Source: Dyadobacter sp. 50-39 (GTDB lineage Bacteria; Bacteroidota; Bacteroidia; Cytophagales; Spirosomataceae). Taken from it: a stretch of 64,000 bases of DNA. The notes below the pieces were generated by a model. It was not told the DNA's origin, did not search any database, and worked only from the letters and a program-made list of their open reading frames with translations. The stretch is from contig MKSR01000020.1 in assembly GCA_001898145.1 (NCBI GenBank), forward strand, positions 1 through 64,000. Direction: 5' to 3'. Positions 42,895-50,952 of this stretch are shown here, in pieces. Position 1 is the stretch's first letter, and each line of letters starts with the position of its first letter. The translations under genes and the position numbers were made by a program.

Positions 42895-43800
42895 ATGAAG
42901 AGAAGGAATTTTATGCATATCTGCGCGGCCGGGATGGCGGCTACGCCTTTTGCGTCGTGGGCGGAGGAAATGCAGGGCATGACGATACCCGCCAGCTCCA
43001 AAAAGTCGCGGTATAAGATCGCGGTCATCGATCTGATGATCCTGAAAAGGCAAAAACTGAGCGCGTTACCGCTCGCAGACGAGATCGGCGCGGATGGCTT
43101 GGAAGTGGATATGGGCGGGCTGGGCGACCGGCCGACATTCGACAATAAACTGGCCGATCCGGCTGTGCGTCAGCAATATCTGGACAAAGCCAAGGAGCTG
43201 AACCTGGAAATCTGCTCACTGGCCATGACCGGTTTTTACGCGCAATCATTCGCGAAACGCGACGGAGCGGAGAAGATGGTGGGTGATTGCATTGAAACCA
43301 TGCAGCATATGGGTATAAAAACGGCTTTTTTGCCGCTCGGTATACAGGGGGATTTGGTTAAAAACCCGGAGCTCAGGCTGGCGATCGTGGAAAGGCTGAA
43401 AACAGTTGGCAGAATGGCCGAAAAGGCAGGGGTGGTGATTGGCATAGAAACGGCCCTGGATGCGAAAGGTGAAGTGGCGTTACTGAATGAGATTGGTTCA
43501 AAAAGCATTCAGATCTACTTCAATTTCTCCAACCCGCTGAAAGAGGGCCGTGACCTGTGCGAAGAGCTGCGTGTTTTGGGTAAAAACCGCATTTGCCAGA
43601 TACATTGCACCGACGAGGACGGCGTTTGGCTTCAAAACAATACCCGCCTGGATATGAAAAAAGTGAAAGCGACCCTCGATAAAATGGGATGGAAAGGGTG
43701 GCTTGTGATCGAGCGCTCGCGTGACGCCAGCAAGCCGCGTGATGTAAAAGGTAATTTCAGCGCGAATACCGCTTTTATGAAAACCGTTTTCCAGTCCTGA
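42895..43800 (+). CDS. Sugar phosphate isomerase/epimerase-like TIM-barrel protein with export signal
   Basis: A 301-residue protein starting 9 bp after the BNR gene. The N-terminus has a twin-arginine-like signal (MKRRNFMHICAAGMAATPFA). The remainder is an AP_endonuc_2-type TIM barrel: 'ADEIGADGLEVDMGGLGDRP', 'LNLEICSLAMTGFYAQSF', 'VVIGIETALDAKGEVALLNE', 'NRICQIHCTDEDGVWLQNNT' and 'KGWLVIERSRDASKP', with His/Asp/Glu in the usual metal positions. Members interconvert keto and aldo sugars; exported versions are common in Bacteroidota PULs. Substrate is not identified. Confidence 0.85.
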   Translation: MKRRNFMHICAAGMAATPFASWAEEMQGMTIPASSKKSRYKIAVIDLMILKRQKLSALPLADEIGADGLEVDMGGLGDRPTFDNKLADPAVRQQYLDKAKELNLEICSLAMTGFYAQSFAKRDGAEKMVGDCIETMQHMGIKTAFLPLGIQGDLVKNPELRLAIVERLKTVGRMAEKAGVVIGIETALDAKGEVALLNEIGSKSIQIYFNFSNPLKEGRDLCEELRVLGKNRICQIHCTDEDGVWLQNNTRLDMKKVKATLDKMGWKGWLVIERSRDASKPRDVKGNFSANTAFMKTVFQS

Positions 43801-43840
43801 TTTACATCGTATCGGCGCATTTCGCCTTTTAACCATACCC

Positions 43841-46177
43841 ATGTTTGCTCACTTTCGTCGGTATTTTATCGCTCTGCTACTTTTTGCCGGTCATTTCCAG
43901 GCTCTTTCTCAGGAGTTTCCGCTGGAAGAGTATAATTTGAAATGGACCAGCCAGAGTCGGAATTCCGGCGAATCGATGCCTTGCGGCGGCGGGGATATCG
44001 GGCTGAACGTGTGGGTGGAACAGGGAGATTTGTTGTTTTACATTTCACGAAGCGGTGTTTTCGACGAAAGCAATGTCTTTCCCAAACTCGGTCGCGTACG
44101 TGTGCGGCTTTCCCCCAATCCGTTCGAGGCGGGGGAAGTTTTTCAGCAGGAGTTGAAGTTGCAGGAAGGTTATGTTGAAATTACGGGTAAAAAAGGGCGA
44201 CTAAGCGCGACCGTGAAGGTTTGGGTGGATGCTTTTCAGCCAGTTATCCATGTGGATGCGCAAAGTACGGCGCCCGTTTCTGCACAGGCCTGGTATGAAA
44301 GCTGGCGGACTGCCGATACCGAACTGAAAGGCAATGCGCGGAGCGCAAGTTCGTATAAATGGGCTGCACCCAAAGTGCCCGTTTTTGCCGATAGTGTAAG
44401 ACACGAGGACAACGGTGTGCTGTTCTATCACCAAAACCGCGACTCCACGATTTTTGATGTCATTGTGAGTCAGCAAAAACTCAATGCCGTGAAACCGCAG
44501 CTCTGGAACCCGCTCAAAAAACTTACCTATGGTGGGTGGATGACGGGTATGGGCATGGTTTCCGATCGTTCCGTTACCACCGGCCGGTATGCCGATACTG
44601 CATTCAAAGGATTTGGACTGAGAAGCACATCGCCTTCCCGGCATGTTCAGTTGAGCGTTTACCTCCATACCGACCAGCAGAATGATATAGCTGTCTGGAA
44701 AAAAGGGCTTTGGGAAACAGTCGCAAAAGCAAGGCCGAATGCGAAAACGGGATGGATTAAAACGCTGGCTTGGTGGAAGCAATACTGGGAGCGAAGCTAC
44801 ATAGCGTTGAATACCAGTAAGAAAGACAGCTCGTCGGCCGTGTGGCAAGTCGGGCGGAATTACCAGCTTTTCCGCTACATGCTTGGGTGCAATGCATTAG
44901 GCAGCTACCCTACGAAGTTTAATGGCGGACTTTTTACGTACGATCCCATTTTTGTCGATACTTCCTATCATTTCAGCGCCGATCACCGGAACTGGGGCGG
45001 GGGTATTTTTACGGCCCAGAACCAGCGGCTGGTGTATTGGCCGATGCTCAAAAGCGGTGATTTCGATATGATGAAACCGCAATTCGAATTTTATCAGCGC
45101 ATACTGGGTAATGCGGAACTGCGGACGCGGCATTACTGGGGGCATCAAGGTGCCTCCTTTACAGAGCAGATCGAGAACTTCGGCCTGCCGAACTATGCCG
45201 AATACACCTCCAAACGTCCTGCCGGTTATGATCCTGGACTGGAATACAACAAATGGCTGGAATATCTTTGGGATACCTCGCTCGAATTTTGCCTGATGAT
45301 ACTGGATCAGCAGCATTTCACCGGGGCCGACATTGCGCCATACCTGCCGTTGATCGAAAGCTGCGTCGTGTTTTTTGATGAGCACTACCAGTACCTCGCG
45401 GCTCAGCGCAGCGCGGCCAGGCTCGACCAGAACGGCCACCTGGTGCTGTTTCCCGGCAGTGCTGCCGAAACCTACAAGATGGCATACAATTCCGCGACAA
45501 CCGTGGCGGGCCTGAAAACCGCGCTGGAAAGAATGCTCCAACTGCCTTCACAATATGGCAGCGGCGCGCAGCGCAAACACTGGGGTGAAATGCTAACCCG
45601 TGTACCGCCATTGAGCTTCCGGGAAATGCAGGGCCACCGTACCATCGCACCGGCGCGCGCGTGGGAACGCATCCAGAATACCGAAATCCCGCAACTGTAC
45701 CCCGTATTTCCCTACGGCATTTACGGTATCGGCAAGCCCGACCTTGAAACTGCTGTCAACACCTGGAAATACGATACCGAGGCCATCAAAAACCGCAATC
45801 ATACCAGCTGGCACCAAGACGGGATCTTCTGTGCGCGTTTAGGGTTGACCGACGAAGCGTCTGCATTAACGATTAAAAAGTTGCAGGACTCCGGCCGCCG
45901 CTTTCCGGCATTCTGGGGACCCGGCCACGACTGGGTACCCGACCATAACTGGGGCGGTTCGGGAATGATCGGTTTACAGGAAATGCTCATGCAAACCCAC
46001 GGTGATTCCATCTATCTCTTACCCGCCTGGCCCGATGGCTGGGACGTACAATTCAAGCTCCACGCACCTAAGAATACGGTGGTGGAGGGCGAGTGGAAAG
46101 ATGGTAAAATGGTGAATCTGAAAGTGACCCCTGTTGTTCGCGGAAAAGATGTAATTTGCTCTAAATGTGGTGTTTAA
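43841..46177 (+). CDS. DUF5703-type secreted glycoside hydrolase-like protein
   Basis: A 778-residue protein with a signal peptide (cleavage near LSQE). The N-terminal beta-sandwich (WTSQSRNSGESMPCGGGDIG, 'ISRSGVFDESNVFPKLGRVR') matches DUF5703-like proteins; the middle is an (alpha/alpha)6 barrel ('YWGHQGASFTEQIENFGLPN', 'HLVLFPGSAAETYKMAYNSA') and the end is a beta-sandwich (LLPAWPDGWDVQFKLHAPKN). The layout recalls GH95-type alpha-L-fucosidases and related enzymes. It is the last gene of PUL 1. Its stop codon lies inside a 44-bp perfect palindrome. Catalytic residues and substrate are not known. Confidence 0.8.
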   Translation: MFAHFRRYFIALLLFAGHFQALSQEFPLEEYNLKWTSQSRNSGESMPCGGGDIGLNVWVEQGDLLFYISRSGVFDESNVFPKLGRVRVRLSPNPFEAGEVFQQELKLQEGYVEITGKKGRLSATVKVWVDAFQPVIHVDAQSTAPVSAQAWYESWRTADTELKGNARSASSYKWAAPKVPVFADSVRHEDNGVLFYHQNRDSTIFDVIVSQQKLNAVKPQLWNPLKKLTYGGWMTGMGMVSDRSVTTGRYADTAFKGFGLRSTSPSRHVQLSVYLHTDQQNDIAVWKKGLWETVAKARPNAKTGWIKTLAWWKQYWERSYIALNTSKKDSSSAVWQVGRNYQLFRYMLGCNALGSYPTKFNGGLFTYDPIFVDTSYHFSADHRNWGGGIFTAQNQRLVYWPMLKSGDFDMMKPQFEFYQRILGNAELRTRHYWGHQGASFTEQIENFGLPNYAEYTSKRPAGYDPGLEYNKWLEYLWDTSLEFCLMILDQQHFTGADIAPYLPLIESCVVFFDEHYQYLAAQRSAARLDQNGHLVLFPGSAAETYKMAYNSATTVAGLKTALERMLQLPSQYGSGAQRKHWGEMLTRVPPLSFREMQGHRTIAPARAWERIQNTEIPQLYPVFPYGIYGIGKPDLETAVNTWKYDTEAIKNRNHTSWHQDGIFCARLGLTDEASALTIKKLQDSGRRFPAFWGPGHDWVPDHNWGGSGMIGLQEMLMQTHGDSIYLLPAWPDGWDVQFKLHAPKNTVVEGEWKDGKMVNLKVTPVVRGKDVICSKCGV

Positions 46178-46216
46178 ACGATTATAAACGTTTGCAAACG
46201 TTTATAATCGTTTAAA
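46173..46216. promoter_or_regulatory. 44-bp perfect palindrome, candidate LacI-type double operator
   Basis: Left half TTTAAACGATTATAAACGTTTG... spans 46173-46194 and its exact reverse complement spans 46195-46216, with no loop and no mismatch. Inside are two AAACGTTT palindromes separated by GC, each with the central CG typical of LacI/PurR operators. It overlaps the stop codon of the upstream gene and ends 13 bp before a near-consensus promoter. A terminator is an alternative, but there is no loop and no downstream T-run. Confidence 0.75.
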
Positions 46217-46229
46217 TCGGATACCTCGC

Positions 46230-46260
46230 TTGACATCGCTTTGAAATAGTGCTAGTTTTG
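46230..46260 (+). promoter_or_regulatory. Consensus Bacteroidota promoter downstream of the palindrome
   Basis: TTG (46230-46232), exactly 20 bp, then TAGTTTTG (46253-46260), matching TTG-N20-TAnnTTTG. It precedes a small membrane protein gene by 42 bp and may feed the downstream kinase and glycosidase. Confidence 0.65.
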
Positions 46261-46302
46261 GTCGTAGTTAAATCTTCTCTCAAACAAAACCACGCACTTA
46301 TT

Positions 46303-46524
46303 ATGAATACGAACACAGAAAAATACGAACTGGCAACTCCACTTATTTATGGGACTGCCATAGGAACTCTTTGCGTTCCATTTGGTCCTCTCCTTACCTG
46401 CATTGGCTTTGTGGTTGGCGCAGGACTTGGTTACTGGTCCGACAAAAAGGAAAAGGACCAGCCCGGATCTCGGGAAAAGGGGCCCGTTGAAGACGATTCG
46501 ACGAAATCTGTCTGTTCTCAATAA
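46303..46524 (+). CDS. Small membrane protein of unknown function (73 aa)
   Basis: Starts at ATG 46303; an earlier in-frame start would overlap the promoter. Polar N-terminus (MNTNTEKYELATPLIYGTAI), one or two hydrophobic segments with Gly/Pro (GTLCVPFGPLLTCIGFVVGA, then GLGYWSDKK) and a charged tail rich in Lys, Asp and Glu. No known domain. It is the first gene after the promoter and palindrome. The layout suggests co-transcription with the next membrane protein, 25 bp downstream. Confidence 0.55.
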   Translation: MNTNTEKYELATPLIYGTAIGTLCVPFGPLLTCIGFVVGAGLGYWSDKKEKDQPGSREKGPVEDDSTKSVCSQ

Positions 46525-46549
46525 GGTCATTAGCGCTACTTAATGATTT

Positions 46550-46894
46550 ATGGAAAAGTATTTCAACCAATATGCCATTTCTTTGGCTATTAGTCTGATC
46601 GGCTGTGCGTGCTACATGGTTTTTGTTGCGGTAAAGCAGGGTATTCAGAGCCTGCATGAGCGCGACGTAGTTGTTGTTTTTCTCGACTTTTTAGCGATTT
46701 GCTCGGCATTGAAAATCGTTTATCTGGCATTTGACATTACCCTTTGCAGACCGGATTCAAAGGTTGACTTGATATTTTTCGCTATGGGAGGAGTCATTGT
46801 GCTGTTGGTTGCGGTCAAGAACATTACATCTAAATTTAAGCTGGTAAGTGCTCACGAAATAAATTGCATCGTAGCCAATATATCACATAAATAA
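46550..46894 (+). CDS. Membrane protein of unknown function (114 aa)
   Basis: Three predicted membrane helices: residues ~8-28 (AISLAISLIGCACYMVFVAV), ~40-60 (VVVVFLDFLAICSALKIVYL) and ~73-92 (LIFFAMGGVIVLLVAVKNIT), with short charged loops. It lacks a recognisable family. Base composition is more AT-rich than the neighbouring PUL genes, as is that of the preceding small gene, which could reflect insertion or weak constraint. It ends 93 bp before the FGGY kinase. Confidence 0.6.
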   Translation: MEKYFNQYAISLAISLIGCACYMVFVAVKQGIQSLHERDVVVVFLDFLAICSALKIVYLAFDITLCRPDSKVDLIFFAMGGVIVLLVAVKNITSKFKLVSAHEINCIVANISHK

Positions 46895-46987
46895 ATCAAT
46901 ATTTTTTAGCTTTGTTTTCGATTGTTTTTCTTTTCTTTGTTTTATTGAAAGAGAGTAATCTAACAAGTTCAAAACAAAGCTTCGGGA

Positions 46988-48499
46988 ATGTTGAACGGCC
47001 CATTTGTTCTGGCGATCGATCAGGGTACGAGTAGTACGAAAACCGTCATTTTTAATGAGAAGGGCAAGATTGTCGCGCGCGGAAGCGAGCCTTTGAAAAC
47101 CATGTACCTCGACGAAGGGTTGGTGGAGCAGGATCCGCAAGAGATTTATCAGAACGTGCTGGCATCGGTCGGTCAATGCATTGCCGATTTCGTGGCGAAA
47201 GAGGGACGTATAGAGGATATCCGTTCGTGCGGTATCTCTAACCAGCGCGAAACCTTTGTGCTATGGGGTGAAACGGGAGAGCCGCTGCATCCGGCGGTTG
47301 TCTGGCAATGCAAGCGCTCGACAGGTGTGTGCGAGCAGCTACGTGCCGACGGAATGGAAGACCTGATCCGCCAAAAGACCGGCCTGCTGGCCGATCCCTA
47401 CTTTTCGGGCTCTAAGGTAATCTGGCTCAACCGCTATCATGAAAAGGTGAAGCAAGCCATTGCGGGAGGCAATGCATTTTTTGGGACGGTGGATACTTGG
47501 CTGTTGTACAAGCTGACCGGCGGAGCGGCGTACCTGACCGATCATACGAATGCGTCGCGCACGCTGTTCTTTAACCTTGAAACCCTTTCATGGGACGAAG
47601 AGCTGATCCGGCTATTTGGATTGAATGGACTGCATTTGCCTCATATCCAGCCTTCTTCCTCGTACTTTGGCGAAACTGATTTTGCAGGTTTGCTGCCACA
47701 GGCCGTTCCGGTAACGGCAATGATCGGCGACTCGCACGCGGCGGCATTCGGCGAAGGATGTTTTGGGCCGGGCATCGCGAAGGCTACGCTGGGCACCGGT
47801 TCTTCGATCCTTATGAATATCGGTCCTGAACCCAAACCTTCGCATCAGGGAATGGTGACGACGATCGGTTGGAGCGCCGGGAAACATGTGGAGTATGCAT
47901 TGGAGGGTGTGATCGTCACTTGTGGCGCAACGATCGAATGGCTCCGTACCCACCTCGGATTGTTCGGTGATGTGAAAGAAACGGAGGCAATGGCGCGGTC
48001 GGTAAAGGATAGCGGCGGCGTTTACCTGGTACCTGCGTTCAGCGGCCTGGGTGCCCCACACTGGGATATGAGCCGGAAGGCTTCGATTACCGGCCTGACA
48101 TTCCATTCCAACAAGAACCACATTGTGCGTGCGGCGCTGGAATCGATTCCTTTTCAGGTCAAGGATGTAATCGTTGCGATGGAATCGGATACGGGTATCG
48201 CCTTGCAGGAATTAAAAATTGACGGAGGGTTAACCTCCAATAATTTCGTCGTACAAACGCTCGCCGATTTGCTGGAAAAACCGGTCGTTAATCTCGGATT
48301 TCCGGAAGTTTCCGCTTTGGGTGCCGCATATTTATCTGGTTTATATTCAGGTGTTTATCCAGATATTGACTATTTGAAAAAATTGAGTGAAAACCATTTA
48401 TCAGTGTTGCCTGCCGGAAATGATAACGCAGTAAAGGCCGCTTATAGCGGCTGGCAGGAAGCGCTTGCGGTAGTGCCTCAGGTTTTGATAACGAATTGA
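46988..48499 (+). CDS. FGGY-family carbohydrate kinase, glycerol-kinase-like with altered substrate motif
   Basis: A 503-residue FGGY kinase. ATP-domain features are AIDQGTSSTK at the start, VDTWLLYKLTGG, ATLGTGSS and IDGGLTSNNFV. Glycerol-kinase substrate positions are partly kept: NQRETF, VVWQCKR and DPYFSGSK. The segment GDQQAALFG of glycerol kinase reads GDSHAAAFG here, replacing Gln246 (E. coli numbering), a substrate contact. A C3-C5 polyol or ketose (glycerol, erythritol, apulose) is possible; apulose kinase ApsK is also FGGY. A possible -7 (TAGCTTTG, 46907-46914) precedes it. The next gene follows after 2 bp, so it is in an operon with a glycosidase. Confidence 0.85.
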   Translation: MLNGPFVLAIDQGTSSTKTVIFNEKGKIVARGSEPLKTMYLDEGLVEQDPQEIYQNVLASVGQCIADFVAKEGRIEDIRSCGISNQRETFVLWGETGEPLHPAVVWQCKRSTGVCEQLRADGMEDLIRQKTGLLADPYFSGSKVIWLNRYHEKVKQAIAGGNAFFGTVDTWLLYKLTGGAAYLTDHTNASRTLFFNLETLSWDEELIRLFGLNGLHLPHIQPSSSYFGETDFAGLLPQAVPVTAMIGDSHAAAFGEGCFGPGIAKATLGTGSSILMNIGPEPKPSHQGMVTTIGWSAGKHVEYALEGVIVTCGATIEWLRTHLGLFGDVKETEAMARSVKDSGGVYLVPAFSGLGAPHWDMSRKASITGLTFHSNKNHIVRAALESIPFQVKDVIVAMESDTGIALQELKIDGGLTSNNFVVQTLADLLEKPVVNLGFPEVSALGAAYLSGLYSGVYPDIDYLKKLSENHLSVLPAGNDNAVKAAYSGWQEALAVVPQVLITN

Positions 48500-48501
48500 T
48501 C

Positions 48502-50088
48502 ATGAAGTACTTTTTGATAATTGTTGCCCTTGTTTTTCTCGCCGTTCCGGTATCCGCGCAAGATCGCATCGAGCGGTGGGAGCGGTTCGAAGTGGTGCTC
48601 CCGGGGCCCCAGGCTGGGAATCCGTTTGCAGATGTCAGTTTTTCGGCTGAGTTTTCAAACGGTGTAGAGAAGGTCAGGGTAGATGGGTTTTACGATGGAA
48701 ACGGTCAGTATAAGGTGCGGTTCATGCCCCGGAAGACGGGTGAGTGGAAATACAAAACATTCAGCAACAGCAAATCGCTCAATGGTAAAACCGGTTCATT
48801 CAGCTGCGTAGAGCCAGGTAAGGATAATCACGGGCCTGTGCAGGTAGCGGATACGTATCATTTTAAGTATGCCGATGGCAAACGCTACTATCCTTTTGGA
48901 ACCACGTTGTATGCGTGGACTCATCAGCCCGAAGGATTGGAAGAAATCACGCTCAAAACACTCGAAAATGCACCGTTCAACAAGGTGAGGATGTGTGTTT
49001 TCCCAAAATATTACTCGCGTGTCGAAAATGAACCGCCATTTTACCCATATGTAAAAAAATCGGAAACTAAGGATGCGAAAGGGAAGCCAAAGTTCGAATG
49101 GGATTTCTCCCGGTTCGAGCCTTCGTTTTTTCAGCATCTGGAAAAGCGGATCGACGATTTGAAAAAACTTGGAATTGAGGCCGACGTGATCATTTTACAT
49201 CCATACGATAAGGGTCACTGGGGCTTTGACAGTCTTGGTAAGGACAACGATCTCAAATACATCCGTTACCTGACGGCGCGCCTGGCCTCGTTCCGTAACG
49301 TGTGGTGGTCGATGGCCAACGAATTCGATTATGTAAAGACCAAGCCGCGGGCCGACTGGGACATTTATACCAAGGCAGTGGTGAGTGCGGATCCGTACGG
49401 GCATCTGTGTTCAATCCATAACGGGAGTGTTTACTATGATAACTGGAAGCCGGAGTTTACACACGTGAGTATCCAGAACGGCTCTGCTGTCGAGGATTTT
49501 GGTCGTGCCACATTGCTCAGAGATGTATTTTTCAGGCCGATGGTGTATGATGAAGTGTGCTACGAAGGTGATTTGCAGCAGCGTTGGGGGCATTTGAGCG
49601 GTGAGGAAATGACAGAGGCATTCTGGCAAGGAGTTATCGCAGGTACCTATGTGACGCACGGAGAAACTTATAAAAATGCCGGCGATACGATTTTTTGGGC
49701 GAAAGGAGGCCGGCTTATCGGCAGCAGTCCTGCCCGGATCGGTTTTCTGAGAAAGATATTGGAAGCTGCGCCGGGGCCATTGGAGTTGTCGGATCCGTGG
49801 AAGGACCACCATACGTCGCGCGCGGATAGCAGTTATTACCTGGTTTACTTCGGAAAAAATATGCAATCCGAATGGGAATTCAGTCTACCGCGGAAGGGCG
49901 GGCCCAAGGCCGGACGGAAGTTCAAAGTAGAGGTTATTGATACGTGGAATATGACCGTCGACGAGCGCCCGGAGGTTTTCGAAATCGCCGAGGCGGCCGA
50001 CTATCGGATTTATGACAAAAATAGGACCTCGATCCGCTTGCCGGTTGCCCCATACCTGGCGCTGCGGATCAAGGAATATCGGGAATGA
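48502..50088 (+). CDS. DUF5060/DUF4038-type secreted glycoside hydrolase
   Basis: A 528-residue protein with a signal peptide (cleavage near VSAQ). Residues ~22-100 form the DUF5060 beta-sandwich (RWERFEVVLPGPQAGNPFAD, 'YKVRFMPRKTGEWKYKTFSN'). A TIM barrel follows ('DGKRYYPFGTTLYAWTHQPE', 'FNKVRMCVFPKYYS'). Clan-A-like residues are E274 in SMANEFD (acid/base candidate) and E351 in MVYDEVCYE (nucleophile candidate). A C-terminal DUF5605-like sandwich closes the protein. These families are related to GH140 but differ in domain layout. It starts 2 bp after the FGGY kinase stop, suggesting that released sugar is phosphorylated by the kinase. Substrate unknown. Confidence 0.85.
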   Translation: MKYFLIIVALVFLAVPVSAQDRIERWERFEVVLPGPQAGNPFADVSFSAEFSNGVEKVRVDGFYDGNGQYKVRFMPRKTGEWKYKTFSNSKSLNGKTGSFSCVEPGKDNHGPVQVADTYHFKYADGKRYYPFGTTLYAWTHQPEGLEEITLKTLENAPFNKVRMCVFPKYYSRVENEPPFYPYVKKSETKDAKGKPKFEWDFSRFEPSFFQHLEKRIDDLKKLGIEADVIILHPYDKGHWGFDSLGKDNDLKYIRYLTARLASFRNVWWSMANEFDYVKTKPRADWDIYTKAVVSADPYGHLCSIHNGSVYYDNWKPEFTHVSIQNGSAVEDFGRATLLRDVFFRPMVYDEVCYEGDLQQRWGHLSGEEMTEAFWQGVIAGTYVTHGETYKNAGDTIFWAKGGRLIGSSPARIGFLRKILEAAPGPLELSDPWKDHHTSRADSSYYLVYFGKNMQSEWEFSLPRKGGPKAGRKFKVEVIDTWNMTVDERPEVFEIAEAADYRIYDKNRTSIRLPVAPYLALRIKEYRE

Positions 50089-50127
50089 TTAAGATTTTGA
50101 TTGGTTAACATAGATAGTAAAGGATTA

Positions 50128-50156
50128 AAAAGACCGGATCATATCCGGTCTTTTTT
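50128..50156 (+). terminator. Rho-independent terminator after the kinase-glycosidase operon
   Basis: A 13-bp perfect stem (50128-50140 with 50144-50156) around a CAT loop, GC core GACCGGAT/ATCCGGTC, followed by a T-run (to 50158). It ends the FGGY-glycosidase unit and insulates the racemase gene. Confidence 0.9.
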
Positions 50157-50280
50157 TGTGGTTTTGTTTTGTAAATCGCATGTATTTGCTTAAATTTCGA
50201 AACAATTAGAATATAAACGAAAGTAAAATTCGTATTCTTTCACCGCGAAGACTGCTATTAGCTTTTCCTACGATGCATTC

Positions 50281-50952
50281 ATGAAACCAGTGACCCTAGG
50301 CCTGATTCACACTTCGGCTACGCTTGTGCCGATCTTCCAGCAACTGTGCAGCGAACATCTGCCGGGCATAAATGTATTCAATATTGTCGACGACAGCCTG
50401 ATCAAGGATGTGATCGCCAAAGGCAAACTTGCGCCCGGTACGGCACGTCGTGTGGTGGACTACGTAGCCTCGGCAGAAGCAGCCGGGGCGGATCGTATTT
50501 TGGTAACCTGTTCGTCCATCGGAAGGGCTGTGGAAGCAGCGGCGGCGCTTTCGTCCGTTCCCGTGCTTCGCGTCGACCAGCCGATGGCCGACCTGGCCGT
50601 TTCGAAAGGAACGAGGATTGGCGTGGTAGCGACCTTGCCCACTACGCTCGAACCTACTGTGGACCTCGTGAGGCGCCGTGCGCAGGTCGCCGGCAAAGAA
50701 ATTCAGCTGACCAGTAAACTCTGCGAAGGGGCATTTGACGCGCTTATGGGAGGAAATCCGGGCCTGCACGACCAGATGGTAGCGCAGGCATTGCGCGAAC
50801 TGTCTGCACAGGTGGATGTGATCCTGCTCGCGCAGGCATCTATGGCACGGGTAGTGGATACATTACCGGAAGCCGAGAAAACGGTCCCCATTATTGCCAG
50901 CCCGCCTGAGGCAGTCCGCTATCTTGCGTCCGTGTTCAATAAGGGGTTATGA
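50281..50952 (+). CDS. Aspartate/glutamate racemase-superfamily protein
   Basis: A 223-residue protein. The two catalytic-type cysteines are in VTCSSIG (~C81) and SKLCEGAFD (~C142), the expected positions of the Asp/Glu racemase fold, with repeated alpha/beta halves. The superfamily includes amino-acid racemases, hydantoin racemases, maleate isomerase and decarboxylases. The stop overlaps the downstream BASS transporter by 4 bp (ATGA), so the two proteins are probably made together. The pairing suggests that the substrate of this enzyme, perhaps an acid such as a hydroxy-, oxo- or amino-acid, is imported or exported by the transporter. Function is unassigned. Confidence 0.85.
   Translation: MKPVTLGLIHTSATLVPIFQQLCSEHLPGINVFNIVDDSLIKDVIAKGKLAPGTARRVVDYVASAEAAGADRILVTCSSIGRAVEAAAALSSVPVLRVDQPMADLAVSKGTRIGVVATLPTTLEPTVDLVRRRAQVAGKEIQLTSKLCEGAFDALMGGNPGLHDQMVAQALRELSAQVDVILLAQASMARVVDTLPEAEKTVPIIASPPEAVRYLASVFNKGL

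Noticed and set aside
46988-48499. Naming the FGGY kinase glpK outright
   Set aside because: The GDQQ substrate motif is altered and the neighbours are glycan-related, so the substrate is left open.
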